From contig JAHEYT010000039.1 of the NCBI GenBank assembly GCA_023251455.1, positions 32,607 to 96,606 on the forward strand: 64,000 nucleotides of DNA. The letters run 5' to 3'. The translations under genes and the position numbers were made by a program. The number at the start of each line of letters is the position of its first letter. The stretch's first letter is position 1. Source of the stretch: Bacteroidota bacterium. GTDB lineage: Bacteria; Bacteroidota; Bacteroidia; Bacteroidales; Prolixibacteraceae. This document shows, piece after piece, positions 1 to 9,203 of this stretch. Under the pieces are notes generated by a model. The model saw only the letters and a list, made by a program, of their open reading frames with translations, had not been told where the DNA came from and searched no databases.

Positions 1-354
1 ACCATGTTAGACGAAAGTATTCCGCTTACTACCAACGAGTTTGATGAATGGGGAAATCCGAAAAACAAGGATGCCTATTTTTATATGAAAAGCTATAGTC
101 CTTACGAAAATGTGGAGAAGAAAAATTATCCGAATATGCTGGTCACTACCGGATTGCACGATAGTCAGGTGCAATATTTCGAACCATCCAAATGGGTTGC
201 CAAACTACGGGATATGAAGACAGATCAGAATGTGTTGCTGCTTCATACCAATATGGAATTTGGTCATGGTGGCGCCAGCGGACGCTTCGATTATTTAAAA
301 GATGTTGCTTTAAACTTTGCCTTCCTGTTTACATTGGAAGGAATAACGAAATAG
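1..354 (+). CDS. ptrB: Oligopeptidase B (S9A prolyl oligopeptidase family), C-terminal part
   Basis: This is the 3' end of a gene whose start lies before the window; the frame is open from base 1 and stops with TAG at 352-354. The residues visible are the end of an S9A alpha/beta-hydrolase domain. They include the segment [20 protein letters not shown], which matches the oligopeptidase B region carrying the catalytic Asp, and FGHGG, which carries the catalytic His followed by the glycine-rich end of the family. The nucleophilic Ser is upstream and cannot be seen. The family cleaves short peptides after basic residues. A prolyl endopeptidase of the same clan is less likely because the D-motif context fits PtrB better. 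The gene converges on the FAD/Fe-S oxidase gene, with a hairpin between them. Confidence 0.85.
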   Translation, partial: TMLDESIPLTTNEFDEWGNPKNKDAYFYMKSYSPYENVEKKNYPNMLVTTGLHDSQVQYFEPSKWVAKLRDMKTDQNVLLLHTNMEFGHGGASGRFDYLKDVALNFAFLFTLEGITK

Positions 355-381
355 GCAATATCAGGATAAAAATTGTGTGAC

Positions 382-410
382 TCATCCGATGACTTCGAGT
401 CATCGGATGA
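382..410. terminator. Perfect 13-bp hairpin between convergent genes
   Basis: The arms 382-394 and 398-410 are exact reverse complements (TCATCCGATGACT and AGTCATCGGATGA) around a 3-base loop. The hairpin lies between the stop codons of two convergent genes, so it can serve both strands. It lacks a strong T run on either side, so termination is inferred from position and symmetry. Confidence 0.6.
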
Positions 411-416
411 ATTGAG

Positions 417-3338
417 CTATTTCAAAACCGCATCCCACAAAACTTCTACCGGATGCACTGCTTTTCGGCCTGTTCCATCTTCGATGTGGTGGCGGCACGA
501 AGTACCGGGAGCAACAATAATTTCTTTGGATGTTGATTTCCGAACAGCAGGAAATAAATCCAGTTCTCCAATCTGCATACTCAGTTCGTAGTGTTCCTTT
601 TCGTAACCAAACGAACCGGCCATTCCGCAGCATCCACTTTTTATTTCCTGAACGCTATAGTTGGCAGGCAATTCAAGCATTTTTTTTGTGGGTAGGGTAG
701 AGGCTATAGCTTTTTGCTGGCAATGACCATGCAGTTTAATTACTTTCGTTTCAGTACTAAATTGCTCTTTTCGGATGTTTCCTTTTCCCATTTCACGAAC
801 GATAAATTCTTCGAGCATCAGTGCATTTTTTGCCAGTTTTTTTGCTTTTTCCTGAAGTGGCGCATCAACCAATTCCGGATATTCGTCCCTGAATGTCAAT
901 ATGGTTGAAGGTTCAATCCCAATCAGCGGAGTTTCTTCCGAAATAATTTCCGAAAGCTGATTCATGTTTAGGTTGGCTATCTGTTTGGCTTTTCGCAGCA
1001 ATCCTTTGGATAGGTAGGTTCGTCCGCTTTCCAGATGTTTTGGAATCACGACTTCATAACCTAGCTTATTCAGGAGTAGAATAGCCTTGATTCCGATATG
1101 GCTTTCGTTGAAATTGGTAAACTCATCGGCAAACAGGTAAACTTTTCCAATTTTGTTGTTCCCCAATAAAATCGGTTTTCGGTACCATTTTCGCAAACTC
1201 ATTTTCGATAACTCTGGAATATTCCTTTCAGAAGCAAACCCAATTGCTTTTTTGAACAGTTTTGTGTTTGTAATCAAATTGGTAATTGATCTGAAAACCA
1301 TGCCCAATTGGTTGATTCTTGGCAACCAGGCGATCAGCAACGAGCGCATTGGAAAACCATGCTTCTCGTAATATTGCTGTAAAAATTCAGTTTTGAATTT
1401 GGCCATGTCGATGTTCGATGGGCATTCCGACTTACATGCTTTACACGACAGGCATAAATCCAACACCTGAAGAACTTCTTCAGAATCAAACACATTCTCT
1501 TTTTGCGGACGGGTCAGGTACTCGCGCAACACATTTGCACGTGCCCGGGTCGATTTATCTTCGTCGCGGGTAGCCATATAACTTGGGCACATGGTTCCTC
1601 CAATCTGGTTGCTTTTGCGGCAGTCGCCCGATCCGTTGCACATTTCAACCGAGCGCAGCAAATCGCCATGCGGCGCGTAGTCAAACAGCGTATTTGCCTT
1701 GAAAGACGGCTGCCCCATCAATATTCGCAAATCCTCGGTAATGGACGGAGTATCCACTATTTTTCCGGGATTCAGGATGTTTTGCGGGTCCCAGGTGTAT
1801 TTCAGCTTGCGAATCAGTTCGTAATTGTGTTGACCAAGCATCAGCGGGATAAATTCGCCACGCAGGCGGCCATCGCCATGCTCACCACTCAACGAACCAC
1901 GGAATTTTTTCACCAGTTGGGCAACTTCCTTTGCCAGAGAATGATAAATCTTCACATCCTCCGGATCTTTCAGGTTCAGCAACGGCCGCAGGTGTAATTC
2001 GCCGGTAGCGATATGGCCGTAATACACGCAGGTTAAACCGTAGCGGGCAATAATCTGATCGAATTCGCGGATATATTCAGGTAAATAATCGGGCGCAACG
2101 GCTGTATCTTCAATCACCGTCACGTTGCGTTTGTCTCCCGGAATGTTCGAAAGCAAGCCCAACCCGGCCTTGCGGAGTTCCCATATTTTTTTGATGCTTT
2201 CTTTGTCGGTAAACAACGGGAAATGGTAGCCGTATCCTTCTTTCCGGAGATCTTCTTCCAATTTTTTGGCTTTCTCCTGGATTTCTTCTTCCGAATTTGC
2301 TGAAAACTCAATGGTCAGGATTGCTTTTGGGTTTCCTTCTATGAAAAATCGGTTTTTGCGTTGCTCAATGTTTTCGAGTGTGCAATTCAGGATGATGTCG
2401 TCGGTCAGTTCAATGGCATCGGGGTGATGACGAAGTGCGACAATATTTCCGTAGAACGAATCTTCCAACGTATTAAAATGCGCACAAACCAGTCCCTGAA
2501 ATTTGGGCGGAAGCGGAACAATATTCAGCCTGATTTTGGTTACAAAAACCAGTGTTCCTTCCGATCCAGCCAGCAGTTTGCAGAAATTGAAAGGCTTTTC
2601 GTTATTGCTAAATGGATCGGTTTCGAGTAATACATCCAGTGCATATCCATTGTTGCGTCGGGTAACTTTTGGGTCGGGAAACTCATTGCGTATTTCCTGC
2701 TGATTAAATTTGTCAGCAAGCGTCTCCTGAATATTCTGGTAAATCCGGGTTTCCAGAAATTCCGAATTTCCGGAGCATTTTGCCTGAAATTCTTCGGTTG
2801 AAAGCGCTTTGAAAATCACGTCAGAACCGTCAGAAAGGATGCCTTCCACTTCCAGAATGTGTTCGCGGGTGCTGCCGTAAATCAGCGAATGCAGTCCGCA
2901 CGAATTGTTGCCGAGCATTCCGCCAATGCAGCAGCGGTTGGCTGTTGAGGTTTCGGGCGCAAATTGGAAGCCATGTTTCGCCAGATGCTGATTCAATTCG
3001 GCCAAAATCACACCGGGCTCTACTTCAATCCAGTGTTCATCTATGTTTAATTCGCCTATTTTATTCAGATATTTCGAAATATCAACCACGATTCCGGAGC
3101 CCACAACTTGTCCGGCCAGCGAAGTTCCGCCGGCACGCGGAATAACAGATGTGCCTGATTTTCTGGCAAAGTCAATGATTTTACGGATGTCTTCCTTGTT
3201 TTTCGGACGGGTAACCGCCTGCGGAATTTCGCGGTAAGATGAAGCATCAGTGGCATAAATTACTTTCTGCACCTGATCGGTAAATACATCGCCATCAAGT
3301 GACTGTTTGAGCGAAAAAAAAGGATCTGTAGGCTTCAT
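417..3338 (-). CDS. FAD-linked oxidase / Fe-S fusion protein (D-lactate or 2-hydroxyacid dehydrogenase type)
   Basis: The 973-residue protein fuses a glycolate-oxidase/D-lactate-dehydrogenase flavoprotein half with an Fe-S half. The first ~280 residues form a PCMH-type FAD-binding domain (PRAGGTSLAGQ, then GGMLGNNSCGLHSLIYG). Residues ~290-530 are the FAD-oxidase C-terminal domain, with the GHIATGELHLRP and LSGEHGDG motifs. A [4Fe-4S]-like Cys segment follows (CNGSGDCRK, MCPSY) and then CLSCKACKSECP. The C-terminal third has the CCG-domain motif GCCGMAGSFG. The family oxidises 2-hydroxyacids and passes electrons to the quinone pool; the substrate cannot be read from sequence. No TM segment is seen, so it is probably a peripheral cytoplasmic protein. 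It is monocistronic, divergent from pta, and full length for YdiJ/Dld-like fusions. Confidence 0.88.
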   Translation of the reverse strand: MKPTDPFFSLKQSLDGDVFTDQVQKVIYATDASSYREIPQAVTRPKNKEDIRKIIDFARKSGTSVIPRAGGTSLAGQVVGSGIVVDISKYLNKIGELNIDEHWIEVEPGVILAELNQHLAKHGFQFAPETSTANRCCIGGMLGNNSCGLHSLIYGSTREHILEVEGILSDGSDVIFKALSTEEFQAKCSGNSEFLETRIYQNIQETLADKFNQQEIRNEFPDPKVTRRNNGYALDVLLETDPFSNNEKPFNFCKLLAGSEGTLVFVTKIRLNIVPLPPKFQGLVCAHFNTLEDSFYGNIVALRHHPDAIELTDDIILNCTLENIEQRKNRFFIEGNPKAILTIEFSANSEEEIQEKAKKLEEDLRKEGYGYHFPLFTDKESIKKIWELRKAGLGLLSNIPGDKRNVTVIEDTAVAPDYLPEYIREFDQIIARYGLTCVYYGHIATGELHLRPLLNLKDPEDVKIYHSLAKEVAQLVKKFRGSLSGEHGDGRLRGEFIPLMLGQHNYELIRKLKYTWDPQNILNPGKIVDTPSITEDLRILMGQPSFKANTLFDYAPHGDLLRSVEMCNGSGDCRKSNQIGGTMCPSYMATRDEDKSTRARANVLREYLTRPQKENVFDSEEVLQVLDLCLSCKACKSECPSNIDMAKFKTEFLQQYYEKHGFPMRSLLIAWLPRINQLGMVFRSITNLITNTKLFKKAIGFASERNIPELSKMSLRKWYRKPILLGNNKIGKVYLFADEFTNFNESHIGIKAILLLNKLGYEVVIPKHLESGRTYLSKGLLRKAKQIANLNMNQLSEIISEETPLIGIEPSTILTFRDEYPELVDAPLQEKAKKLAKNALMLEEFIVREMGKGNIRKEQFSTETKVIKLHGHCQQKAIASTLPTKKMLELPANYSVQEIKSGCCGMAGSFGYEKEHYELSMQIGELDLFPAVRKSTSKEIIVAPGTSCRHHIEDGTGRKAVHPVEVLWDAVLK

Positions 3339-3502
3339 AAAAAAGTTTTTTCAAAAATAGATAAATTAACTTTCATTGAAAGTTTGTGCAATCGATTGTT
3401 TTATAATTCTTAAGAAGCTTAAGTAAGTCATTTTGTATATGAGTTTTGTCAATTAGACCAATATTTTTTACAAATTGAAGGCTTAGCGCTGTATATTTTA
3501 AG

Positions 3503-3510
3503 TACTTTTG
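3503..3510 (+). promoter_or_regulatory. Candidate -7 element of the pta operon
   Basis: TACTTTTG matches the Bacteroidota -7 consensus TAnnTTTG and lies 41 bases before the pta start. The nearest upstream TTG (3475-3477) is 25 bases away, slightly too far for a good -33 element, so the call is tentative. Confidence 0.35.
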
Positions 3511-3551
3511 ACTCGAATTTTTTACTCCAAAGTTTAAACTTTAAATTACCG

Positions 3552-4556
3552 ATGGAAATCTTAAAACGTGTCTTTCAAAACGCTCAAAAATATCAGAAAA
3601 GGATAGTCCTACCTGAAGGAACGGAACCACGAACATTACGTGCTACCGAAATTATTCTGAATCAGAAGCTTGCCAGGCTTATTCTTTTGGGAAATCCGGA
3701 AGAGATTAATCAGGCAGCCCAAGAGATTGGAGTCAATATTGAAGGAGCAACGATTGTTGATCCAAAGACTGACTCAAGAAGGGACCAGTATGCTGATCTG
3801 ATGGTTGAAATTCGCAAAGCGAAAGGGTTGACAAAAGAAGCCGCGCTCGATTTGCTGAACGATCCACTCTACTTTGCGCCTTTAATGATTAAAAGCGGTG
3901 ATGCTGACGGAGAGTTGGCAGGAGCGATTAATGCAACTGGCGATGTGCTTCGTCCAGCCCTACAATATGTCAAAACTTTACCGGGTGTGAGTGTTGTTTC
4001 AGGAGCATTTCTGATGTTTGTGAACGATCCTCATTTTGGGCACGAAGGTATTCTGGTATTTGCCGATTGTGCCGTAATGCCCGATCCAAACGAACAGCAA
4101 CTGGCTGAAATAGCTGTGACTACGGCTAAAACAGCTAAAGCTATAATCGGAATGGATCCTCGGGTTGCTATGTTGAGCTTCTCTACCATGGGCAGCGCTC
4201 AGCATCCTTTGGTTGATAAAATGGTGAATGCCACACGTATTGCACGGGAAATGGATCCGGAGTTAAAAATTGACGGAGAAATGCAGCTCGATGCAGCTTT
4301 AATTCCTGAAGTTGGACGTTTGAAAGCACCGAACAGCGAAGTTGCAGGTCGTGCAAATATATTGGTATTTCCAGGTCTCGAATCGGCCAATATCGGTTAT
4401 AAACTGGTTCAGCGTCTCGGAAAAGCTGAAGCCGTTGGACCAGTACTTCAGGGAATGGCTGCTCCAATCAACGATCTTTCGAGAGGCTGTTCGGTAAGCG
4501 ATATTGTCAATATGGTTGCCATTACAGCAAATCAGGCTGCAGCACTTTTTGAATAA
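3552..4556 (+). CDS. pta: Phosphate acetyltransferase
   Basis: This enzyme interconverts acetyl-CoA plus phosphate and acetyl phosphate plus CoA in the cytoplasm, the first step of ATP formation by acetogenesis. The 334 residues correspond to the single-domain PTA_PTB family, without the N-terminal DRTGG/P-loop extension of the long enterobacterial form. Family features include IVLPEGTEPRTLRA near the N-terminus, GDADGELAGAINATGDVLRP around residues 116-135, and the C-terminal NILVFPGLESANIGYKLVQR segment. It starts at ATG 3552, and 21 bases separate its stop from the next gene. It therefore heads an apparent three-gene operon ending with acetate kinase. The 334-residue length and the FPGLESANIGYKL motif favour acetyl over butyryl specificity, and a separate Ptb is encoded 2.4 kb downstream. 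Confidence 0.95.
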   Translation: MEILKRVFQNAQKYQKRIVLPEGTEPRTLRATEIILNQKLARLILLGNPEEINQAAQEIGVNIEGATIVDPKTDSRRDQYADLMVEIRKAKGLTKEAALDLLNDPLYFAPLMIKSGDADGELAGAINATGDVLRPALQYVKTLPGVSVVSGAFLMFVNDPHFGHEGILVFADCAVMPDPNEQQLAEIAVTTAKTAKAIIGMDPRVAMLSFSTMGSAQHPLVDKMVNATRIAREMDPELKIDGEMQLDAALIPEVGRLKAPNSEVAGRANILVFPGLESANIGYKLVQRLGKAEAVGPVLQGMAAPINDLSRGCSVSDIVNMVAITANQAAALFE

Positions 4557-4577
4557 ATAAAATCAATACAAATAATT

Positions 4578-5552
4578 ATGCCTAGTGAAGTTATTTACGA
4601 ACCAATAGAAGAATTTGGTTTAAGTAAAAAAAGCCGGAGCAAAACACTTTTTTCCAAAATTGGGGTCGTTGGTTGTGGTCTTGTTGGCCAAAACATCGCC
4701 CGCGTTGCCAGTTTCTACGGAATTGAAGTCGTTTTTATTGAAGTGAATGAGGAAAAGATTCGGGAAGCCTATAAAAACATTGAAAAAGTGTTGGACGACC
4801 GGATCGAACATTGGGGATTGACTCATGGCGAAAAACGAGCTATTTTATCAAGAATTAAAGGTACTCTCGATTATAAAGATCTGGCAGGATGCGATTTTGT
4901 AATTGAAGCCATTCGGGCCATCGATCGCGGAGGAAAGATCAAAGAGAGAAAAGAAATTTTCCGCAAAATTGAAGAAGTTGTTGATCACGATTGCATTATT
5001 GCAACTCACTCTACTACAATTGTAATTACTGAACTTTCATCTGATTTGATGTATCGTGACCGCTGTGTGAGTTTGCATTTCTTTGTAAATCATCAAGAAG
5101 CTCGTGTAATTGAGGTAGTTAGAGGTTTATATACAACTGACGAATCCTATCAGAAAGTTTGCAAGTTTGTTTCGTTGATTAACCGTAAGATTGTTCCGGT
5201 TCAGGAATCAGCTGGACTGGTTAGCGTGCGGATGTATGTTGTTCTGCTTAACGAAGCCTGCGAAATTTTGATGGAAGGTATTTCGAATATCGAAGATGTT
5301 GATCAATTGATGAAAATCGGGTTTGGTATGCGTCTTGGTCCATTCGAACTGGCCGATAAAATGGGGCTTGATAAAGTTCTTCGCTGGATGGACAACATTT
5401 ACAACGAGTTTGGCGACATTCGTTATAAGCCAAATCCTTATTTACGACGGTTGGTTCGCGGTAAGCACATGGGTATTGAGTCTGGTGAAGGATTCTATAA
5501 GTATGATGAGAATGGAAAACGGATAACGCCATTGAATAATTCAAGGTGTTAA
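4578..5552 (+). CDS. 3-hydroxyacyl-CoA dehydrogenase-like protein with altered active-site motifs
   Basis: The 324-residue protein has the two-domain layout of 3-hydroxybutyryl-CoA dehydrogenase: a Rossmann NAD-binding domain (VVGCGLVGQNIA, residues ~30-41) and an all-helical C-terminal domain (FGMRLGPFELADKMGLD; GIESGEGFYKYD). Several conserved active-site stretches differ from the family. The usual ASNTSS is ATHSTT, HFFNPAP is HFFVNHQ, and the PGFVVNR motif is AGLVSVR, so the conserved active-site Asn position is replaced. The His of LHFF and the following Glu of VIEVV are kept. The gene lies 21 bases after pta and 35 bases before ackA, so all three are probably cotranscribed. It could be an active dehydrogenase with a different substrate or a non-catalytic CoA-binding relative; sequence alone does not decide this. 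Confidence 0.8.
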   Translation: MPSEVIYEPIEEFGLSKKSRSKTLFSKIGVVGCGLVGQNIARVASFYGIEVVFIEVNEEKIREAYKNIEKVLDDRIEHWGLTHGEKRAILSRIKGTLDYKDLAGCDFVIEAIRAIDRGGKIKERKEIFRKIEEVVDHDCIIATHSTTIVITELSSDLMYRDRCVSLHFFVNHQEARVIEVVRGLYTTDESYQKVCKFVSLINRKIVPVQESAGLVSVRMYVVLLNEACEILMEGISNIEDVDQLMKIGFGMRLGPFELADKMGLDKVLRWMDNIYNEFGDIRYKPNPYLRRLVRGKHMGIESGEGFYKYDENGKRITPLNNSRC

Positions 5553-5587
5553 TTCTTTCAGATAAAAAATAAATAAATCGAAATAGA

Positions 5588-6796
5588 ATGAAGATTCTGG
5601 TTTTAAATTGCGGAAGTAGTTCCATCAAATATCAGCTTTTCACAATGGCCAACCGCACGGTAATTGCCAAAGGAGGTATCGAAAAGCTGGGAATGAAAGG
5701 CAGTTTCTTGAAACATGTCCGTCAGGATGGTCAGGTGGTTGTTTTCGAAGGTGAAATTTTGGATCACAAAATCGGTGTTGAGTATATTTTAGGCATTCTG
5801 ACCAGCGAAAAACATGGCTGTTTGAAAAGTCTTGAAGAATTGGATGCTGTTGGTCACCGTGTTGTTCATGGTGGTGAGCGTTTCAATTCCAGTGTTCTTT
5901 TAACCGAAGAAGTGCTTGCCGAAGTAACCAAATGCATCGATATTGCTCCGTTGCACAATCCGCCAAACCTCAAAGGTATCCGGGCAATGGAAGAATTGAT
6001 TCCGGGAATTCCACAGGTTGGGGTTTTCGATACCGCTTTCCATCAAACTATGGAGCCAAAGGCTTATATGTACGGAATTCCTTACGCATTGTATAAAAAA
6101 TATGGGATCCGCCGTTATGGATTTCATGGAACCAGTCACCGTTATGTAACTAAACGCGCCTGCGAATTACTCGGAGTTGATTATAATACCCAGCGGATCA
6201 TTTCTTGTCATTTAGGAAATGGTGCTTCGGTTGCTGCCATAAAAAATGGAAAATCTTTTGACACGTCGATGGGATTTACACCTGTTGAAGGTTTGGTAAT
6301 GGGAACGCGTACTGGAGATCTGGATGTTGGGGTAGCTCTTTACATCATGGAAAAAGAAGAAATTGGAATTAAATCGGCCAATACGCTCTTTAATAAACAT
6401 GCCGGAATGCTTGGTATTACTGGAATTTCGTCGGATATGCGCGAAATTGAAATGGCAAAAGAAAAGGGCGACGAACGGGCAACTCTGGCACTCGACATTT
6501 ATAATTATAAGGTTAAAAAATACATTGGTTCATATATCGCAGCAATGGGCGGTCTGGATATTCTGATTATGACCGGAGGTATCGGAGAAAATGCTGATAC
6601 AACCCGCGACGGAGTATTAAATGATCTGGATTTCCTTGGAATTTCTCTGGATCATGAAAAGAATTGGGGTTTCCGGAGCGAAGGGGTTATCAGTACTCCT
6701 GAATCAAAGGTGAAAATCATTGTTGTGCCTACCGATGAAGAATTGATGATTGCTTTGGATACTGAGCAAATCGTTGCTGATCGAAATAATTTGTAA
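5588..6796 (+). CDS. ackA: Acetate kinase
   Basis: AckA converts acetyl phosphate and ADP to acetate and ATP, completing the Pta-AckA pathway. The 402 residues are the usual family length. The N-terminal LNCGSSSIKYQLF carries the ASKHA phosphate-1 motif. HRVVHGGERF, GFHGTSHRYVTKRA and SCHLGNGAS are the substrate and nucleotide-binding motifs, and the C-terminal TGGIGENADTTR carries the adenosine and catalytic-region residues. It is the third gene of the pta operon and is followed by a strong hairpin at 6857-6888, which marks the operon end. Confidence 0.97.
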   Translation: MKILVLNCGSSSIKYQLFTMANRTVIAKGGIEKLGMKGSFLKHVRQDGQVVVFEGEILDHKIGVEYILGILTSEKHGCLKSLEELDAVGHRVVHGGERFNSSVLLTEEVLAEVTKCIDIAPLHNPPNLKGIRAMEELIPGIPQVGVFDTAFHQTMEPKAYMYGIPYALYKKYGIRRYGFHGTSHRYVTKRACELLGVDYNTQRIISCHLGNGASVAAIKNGKSFDTSMGFTPVEGLVMGTRTGDLDVGVALYIMEKEEIGIKSANTLFNKHAGMLGITGISSDMREIEMAKEKGDERATLALDIYNYKVKKYIGSYIAAMGGLDILIMTGGIGENADTTRDGVLNDLDFLGISLDHEKNWGFRSEGVISTPESKVKIIVVPTDEELMIALDTEQIVADRNNL

Positions 6797-6856
6797 GCAA
6801 TTCAGACGGCCTAAAGTATAGATTATAAGCAGGCATCCTTTCTTATCAAGATATTG

Positions 6857-6892
6857 AAACGTCCGGTGTTAAATAACATCGGACGTTTTATT
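6857..6892 (+). terminator. Rho-independent terminator of the pta-ackA operon
   Basis: Arms 6857-6870 and 6875-6888 form a 14-bp stem (AAACGTCCGGTGTT with AACATCGGACGTTT, one G-U pair) around AAAT. A short T-rich tract follows. Confidence 0.8.
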
Positions 6893-6983
6893 TTACAGCG
6901 GTTTAAAAACATTTCAGTTGTTGATGTTTGTTATGTATTAATCGAGCCTGAAATGGTAATTTTACGTTTATAAATTACTTCTG

Positions 6984-7886
6984 ATGAAACTTGAACGCTT
7001 AGCTGATTTGTTCGTTTACACTAAATCTCTTCGGAAAAGGACTTTGGTTGCAATAAATGCAGTCGATTTGCACAGTCTGGAAGCCATTTCTGAAGCCATA
7101 AAACTTGGCATTGTTTCGGGCATTGTAACCGGAAATCGGGACGAAATTATCAGGCAATGCAAGGCGCATCAGATCGATCATCAATCGTTTCATATCATTC
7201 ATGCTGAAACCGAAGAAGATGCGGCACGGCTTGCGGTTGATCAGGTGAAACAAACGCCTGGCTGTATATTGATGAAGGGTTTAATCAGCAGCGATAGATA
7301 CATGCGGGCTATTCTCAATAAAGAAGCCGGATTATTGCCCCCAGGCAATGTTTTAAGCCATGTTTCAGTAATCGACAATCCCAATTATCACAAATTATTA
7401 ATAGTTAGTGATGTGGCAATTATTCCATATCCCACGATTCCGCAAAAAATAGCCATGGTTCATTATTTAACCAAAATGGCTATGGATTTGGGAATTGCAC
7501 GTCCGAAGATCGCATTAATTACGCCTACTGAGCAGGTTTTACCTTCGCTGATTTCATGTACTGATGCGGTTGAGGTGATGAAAGCAGCTGAAGATGGCCG
7601 GTTCGAGCCAGCTGTAGTTTTTGGCCCAATGGCTCTGGACGTGGCTATCGATCTGGAGTCGGCTCAAATTAAAGGCATTTCTTCGGAAGTGGCAGGTGAT
7701 GCTGATTGTCTGTTATTTCCAAACATCGATGCCGGCAATGTTTTTTATAAGATGAATACCAAACTTTGCGGAGCCGATCAGGCGGCAGTGGTGATGGGCG
7801 CCAATGTGCCTGTTGTATTGTCTTCCAGAGGCGACAGCATACAGACAAAACTGAACTCAATTGCTCTTGCAGCGTTATTAAGTTAA
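6984..7886 (+). CDS. ptb: Phosphate butyryltransferase (Ptb family)
   Basis: Ptb interconverts butyryl-CoA (or a branched short-chain acyl-CoA) with the acyl phosphate. The 300-residue length is that of Ptb rather than of the longer acetyl-specific Pta. The family segments visible are CILMKGLISSDRYMRAILNKEAGL in the first half (residues ~93-116), VAIIPYPTIPQKIAMV in the middle, and the C-terminal ADCLLFPNIDAGNVFYK stretch that is the Ptb counterpart of the Pta FPGLESANIGYK motif. The butyrate kinase start follows 12 bases after its stop, the classic ptb-buk arrangement. It lies after the terminator of the acetate operon, so it probably has its own promoter in 6893-6983. Confidence 0.92.
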   Translation: MKLERLADLFVYTKSLRKRTLVAINAVDLHSLEAISEAIKLGIVSGIVTGNRDEIIRQCKAHQIDHQSFHIIHAETEEDAARLAVDQVKQTPGCILMKGLISSDRYMRAILNKEAGLLPPGNVLSHVSVIDNPNYHKLLIVSDVAIIPYPTIPQKIAMVHYLTKMAMDLGIARPKIALITPTEQVLPSLISCTDAVEVMKAAEDGRFEPAVVFGPMALDVAIDLESAQIKGISSEVAGDADCLLFPNIDAGNVFYKMNTKLCGADQAAVVMGANVPVVLSSRGDSIQTKLNSIALAALLS

Positions 7887-7898
7887 TAAATCCGATTC

Positions 7899-8978
7899 AT
7901 GAGCGATATCCGAATACTGGCCATTAATCCCGGTTCAACGTCAACCAAGTTTGCCGTTTATTTCAATGGGGAGTGCAAATTGAAAAAGACTTTGCGTCAC
8001 TCCATCGAAGAATTATCCCTCTATGAAAATATCATCGATCAGTTCGAATTCAGGAAAGGCCTGATCATCGATGCGCTGGTTGAGGAAAGTTTTGACGTAG
8101 ATAAAATCAAATACATCATTGGCCGCGGTGGATTAACCTATTCGTTGAAATCCGGAGTTTACCTGGTCAATAACCGCATGTTGGAACATGCACGCGCCGG
8201 AATCTACGGACAGCACGCTAGTAACCTCGGTCCGCTTATTGCCGATTATATTGCGCTACAGATACCCGGAGCCCATGCTTATGTGGCCGATCCGGTTGTG
8301 GTTGACGAGTTGGAAGAGATTGCCCGCTTCTCTGGTCATCCGTTATTAGCTCGACGTTCTATTTTTCATGCCCTGAATCAGAAAGCAACAGCGCGGCTTC
8401 ATGCAAAAAAAATTGGGCGTAAGTATGAAAAACTAAACCTGATTGTGGCTCATTTGGGCGGTGGTATTTCAGTTGGCGCGCATTGCAAGGGAAAGGTTAT
8501 TGATGTAAACAATGCGCTTGACGGCGAAGGCCCATTTAGTCCCGAACGTAGCGGAACATTGCCTGCCGGTCAGTTAATTGATCTTTGCTTCAGTAAAAAG
8601 TATCAGAAAGACGAGATCCGCCGTATGGTGATTGGTGAGGGTGGTTATGTGGCCTATCTGGGGACCAACGATGCGATGGAAGTTGAAACACGTGCTGCAA
8701 ATGGTGAAGAATTAGCCATTAAAATTCAGGATGCATTGGGTTATCAGGTTGCCAAAGCAATTGGCGAAATGGCCGTTGTGCTTAATGGTTATGTGGATGC
8801 AATATTACTTACCGGAGGTTTGGCATACAGCAAATACCTCACACAATTTATCACTTCGAAAGTTGAATTTATCTCCGAGGTTCATGTTTATCCGGGCGAA
8901 GACGAACTGGAAGCTCTGGCTTCAAATGCCCTGAGAGTGGCCACCGGCGAAATTGAACCGCTCGAATATCCCAATTGA
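7899..8978 (+). CDS. buk: Butyrate kinase
   Basis: Buk transfers the phosphate of butyryl phosphate to ADP, giving butyrate (or a branched acid) and ATP. The 359 residues carry ASKHA kinase motifs in the Buk form: ILAINPGSTSTKFAVY at the N-terminus, VAHLGGGISVGAHCKGKVID in the middle, FSPERSGTLPAGQLIDL in the substrate region, and AILLTGGLAYSKYLT with YPGEDELEALASNALRV at the C-terminus. It is the second gene of ptb-buk. In Bacteroidota this pair can serve fermentation or recover ATP from amino-acid-derived acyl-CoAs. No butyryl-CoA synthesis genes are nearby apart from the altered dehydrogenase gene, so true butyrate production is not shown. Confidence 0.94.
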   Translation: MSDIRILAINPGSTSTKFAVYFNGECKLKKTLRHSIEELSLYENIIDQFEFRKGLIIDALVEESFDVDKIKYIIGRGGLTYSLKSGVYLVNNRMLEHARAGIYGQHASNLGPLIADYIALQIPGAHAYVADPVVVDELEEIARFSGHPLLARRSIFHALNQKATARLHAKKIGRKYEKLNLIVAHLGGGISVGAHCKGKVIDVNNALDGEGPFSPERSGTLPAGQLIDLCFSKKYQKDEIRRMVIGEGGYVAYLGTNDAMEVETRAANGEELAIKIQDALGYQVAKAIGEMAVVLNGYVDAILLTGGLAYSKYLTQFITSKVEFISEVHVYPGEDELEALASNALRVATGEIEPLEYPN

Positions 8979-9022
8979 TTTTCCGAATTATTCAAATTCT
9001 TAATCCTTAACGACAATTGGTA

Positions 9023-9056
9023 TTTGTTCTGGCAATGCTATTTGAGTTTATTTTTG
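9023..9056 (+). promoter_or_regulatory. Candidate promoter for the sigma/FecR/receptor genes
   Basis: TTTG at 9023-9026 and TATTTTTG at 9049-9056 match the Bacteroidota -33 (TTTG) and -7 (TAnnTTTG) elements with 22 bases between. The distance of about 150 bases to the sigma factor start implies a long leader. Confidence 0.45.
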
Positions 9057-9203
9057 AAAACAGCAAATGTTTTGGTTACCTTGCATAAATAATAGTGAAA
9101 AAGTAGGGTAAATTGTTTTGAAATTGTATCAGGTTAAAAGTTGATAAAAGCAGCAAATAACCGAACAATTGGATTTTAACTTTAGTTCGAATTGCCAGGA
9201 GTG

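Noticed and set aside
1503..1997. A 164-residue plus-strand frame inside the FAD/Fe-S oxidase gene
   Set aside because: It is antisense to a full-length conserved protein with clear FAD and Fe-S motifs and shows no domain of its own.
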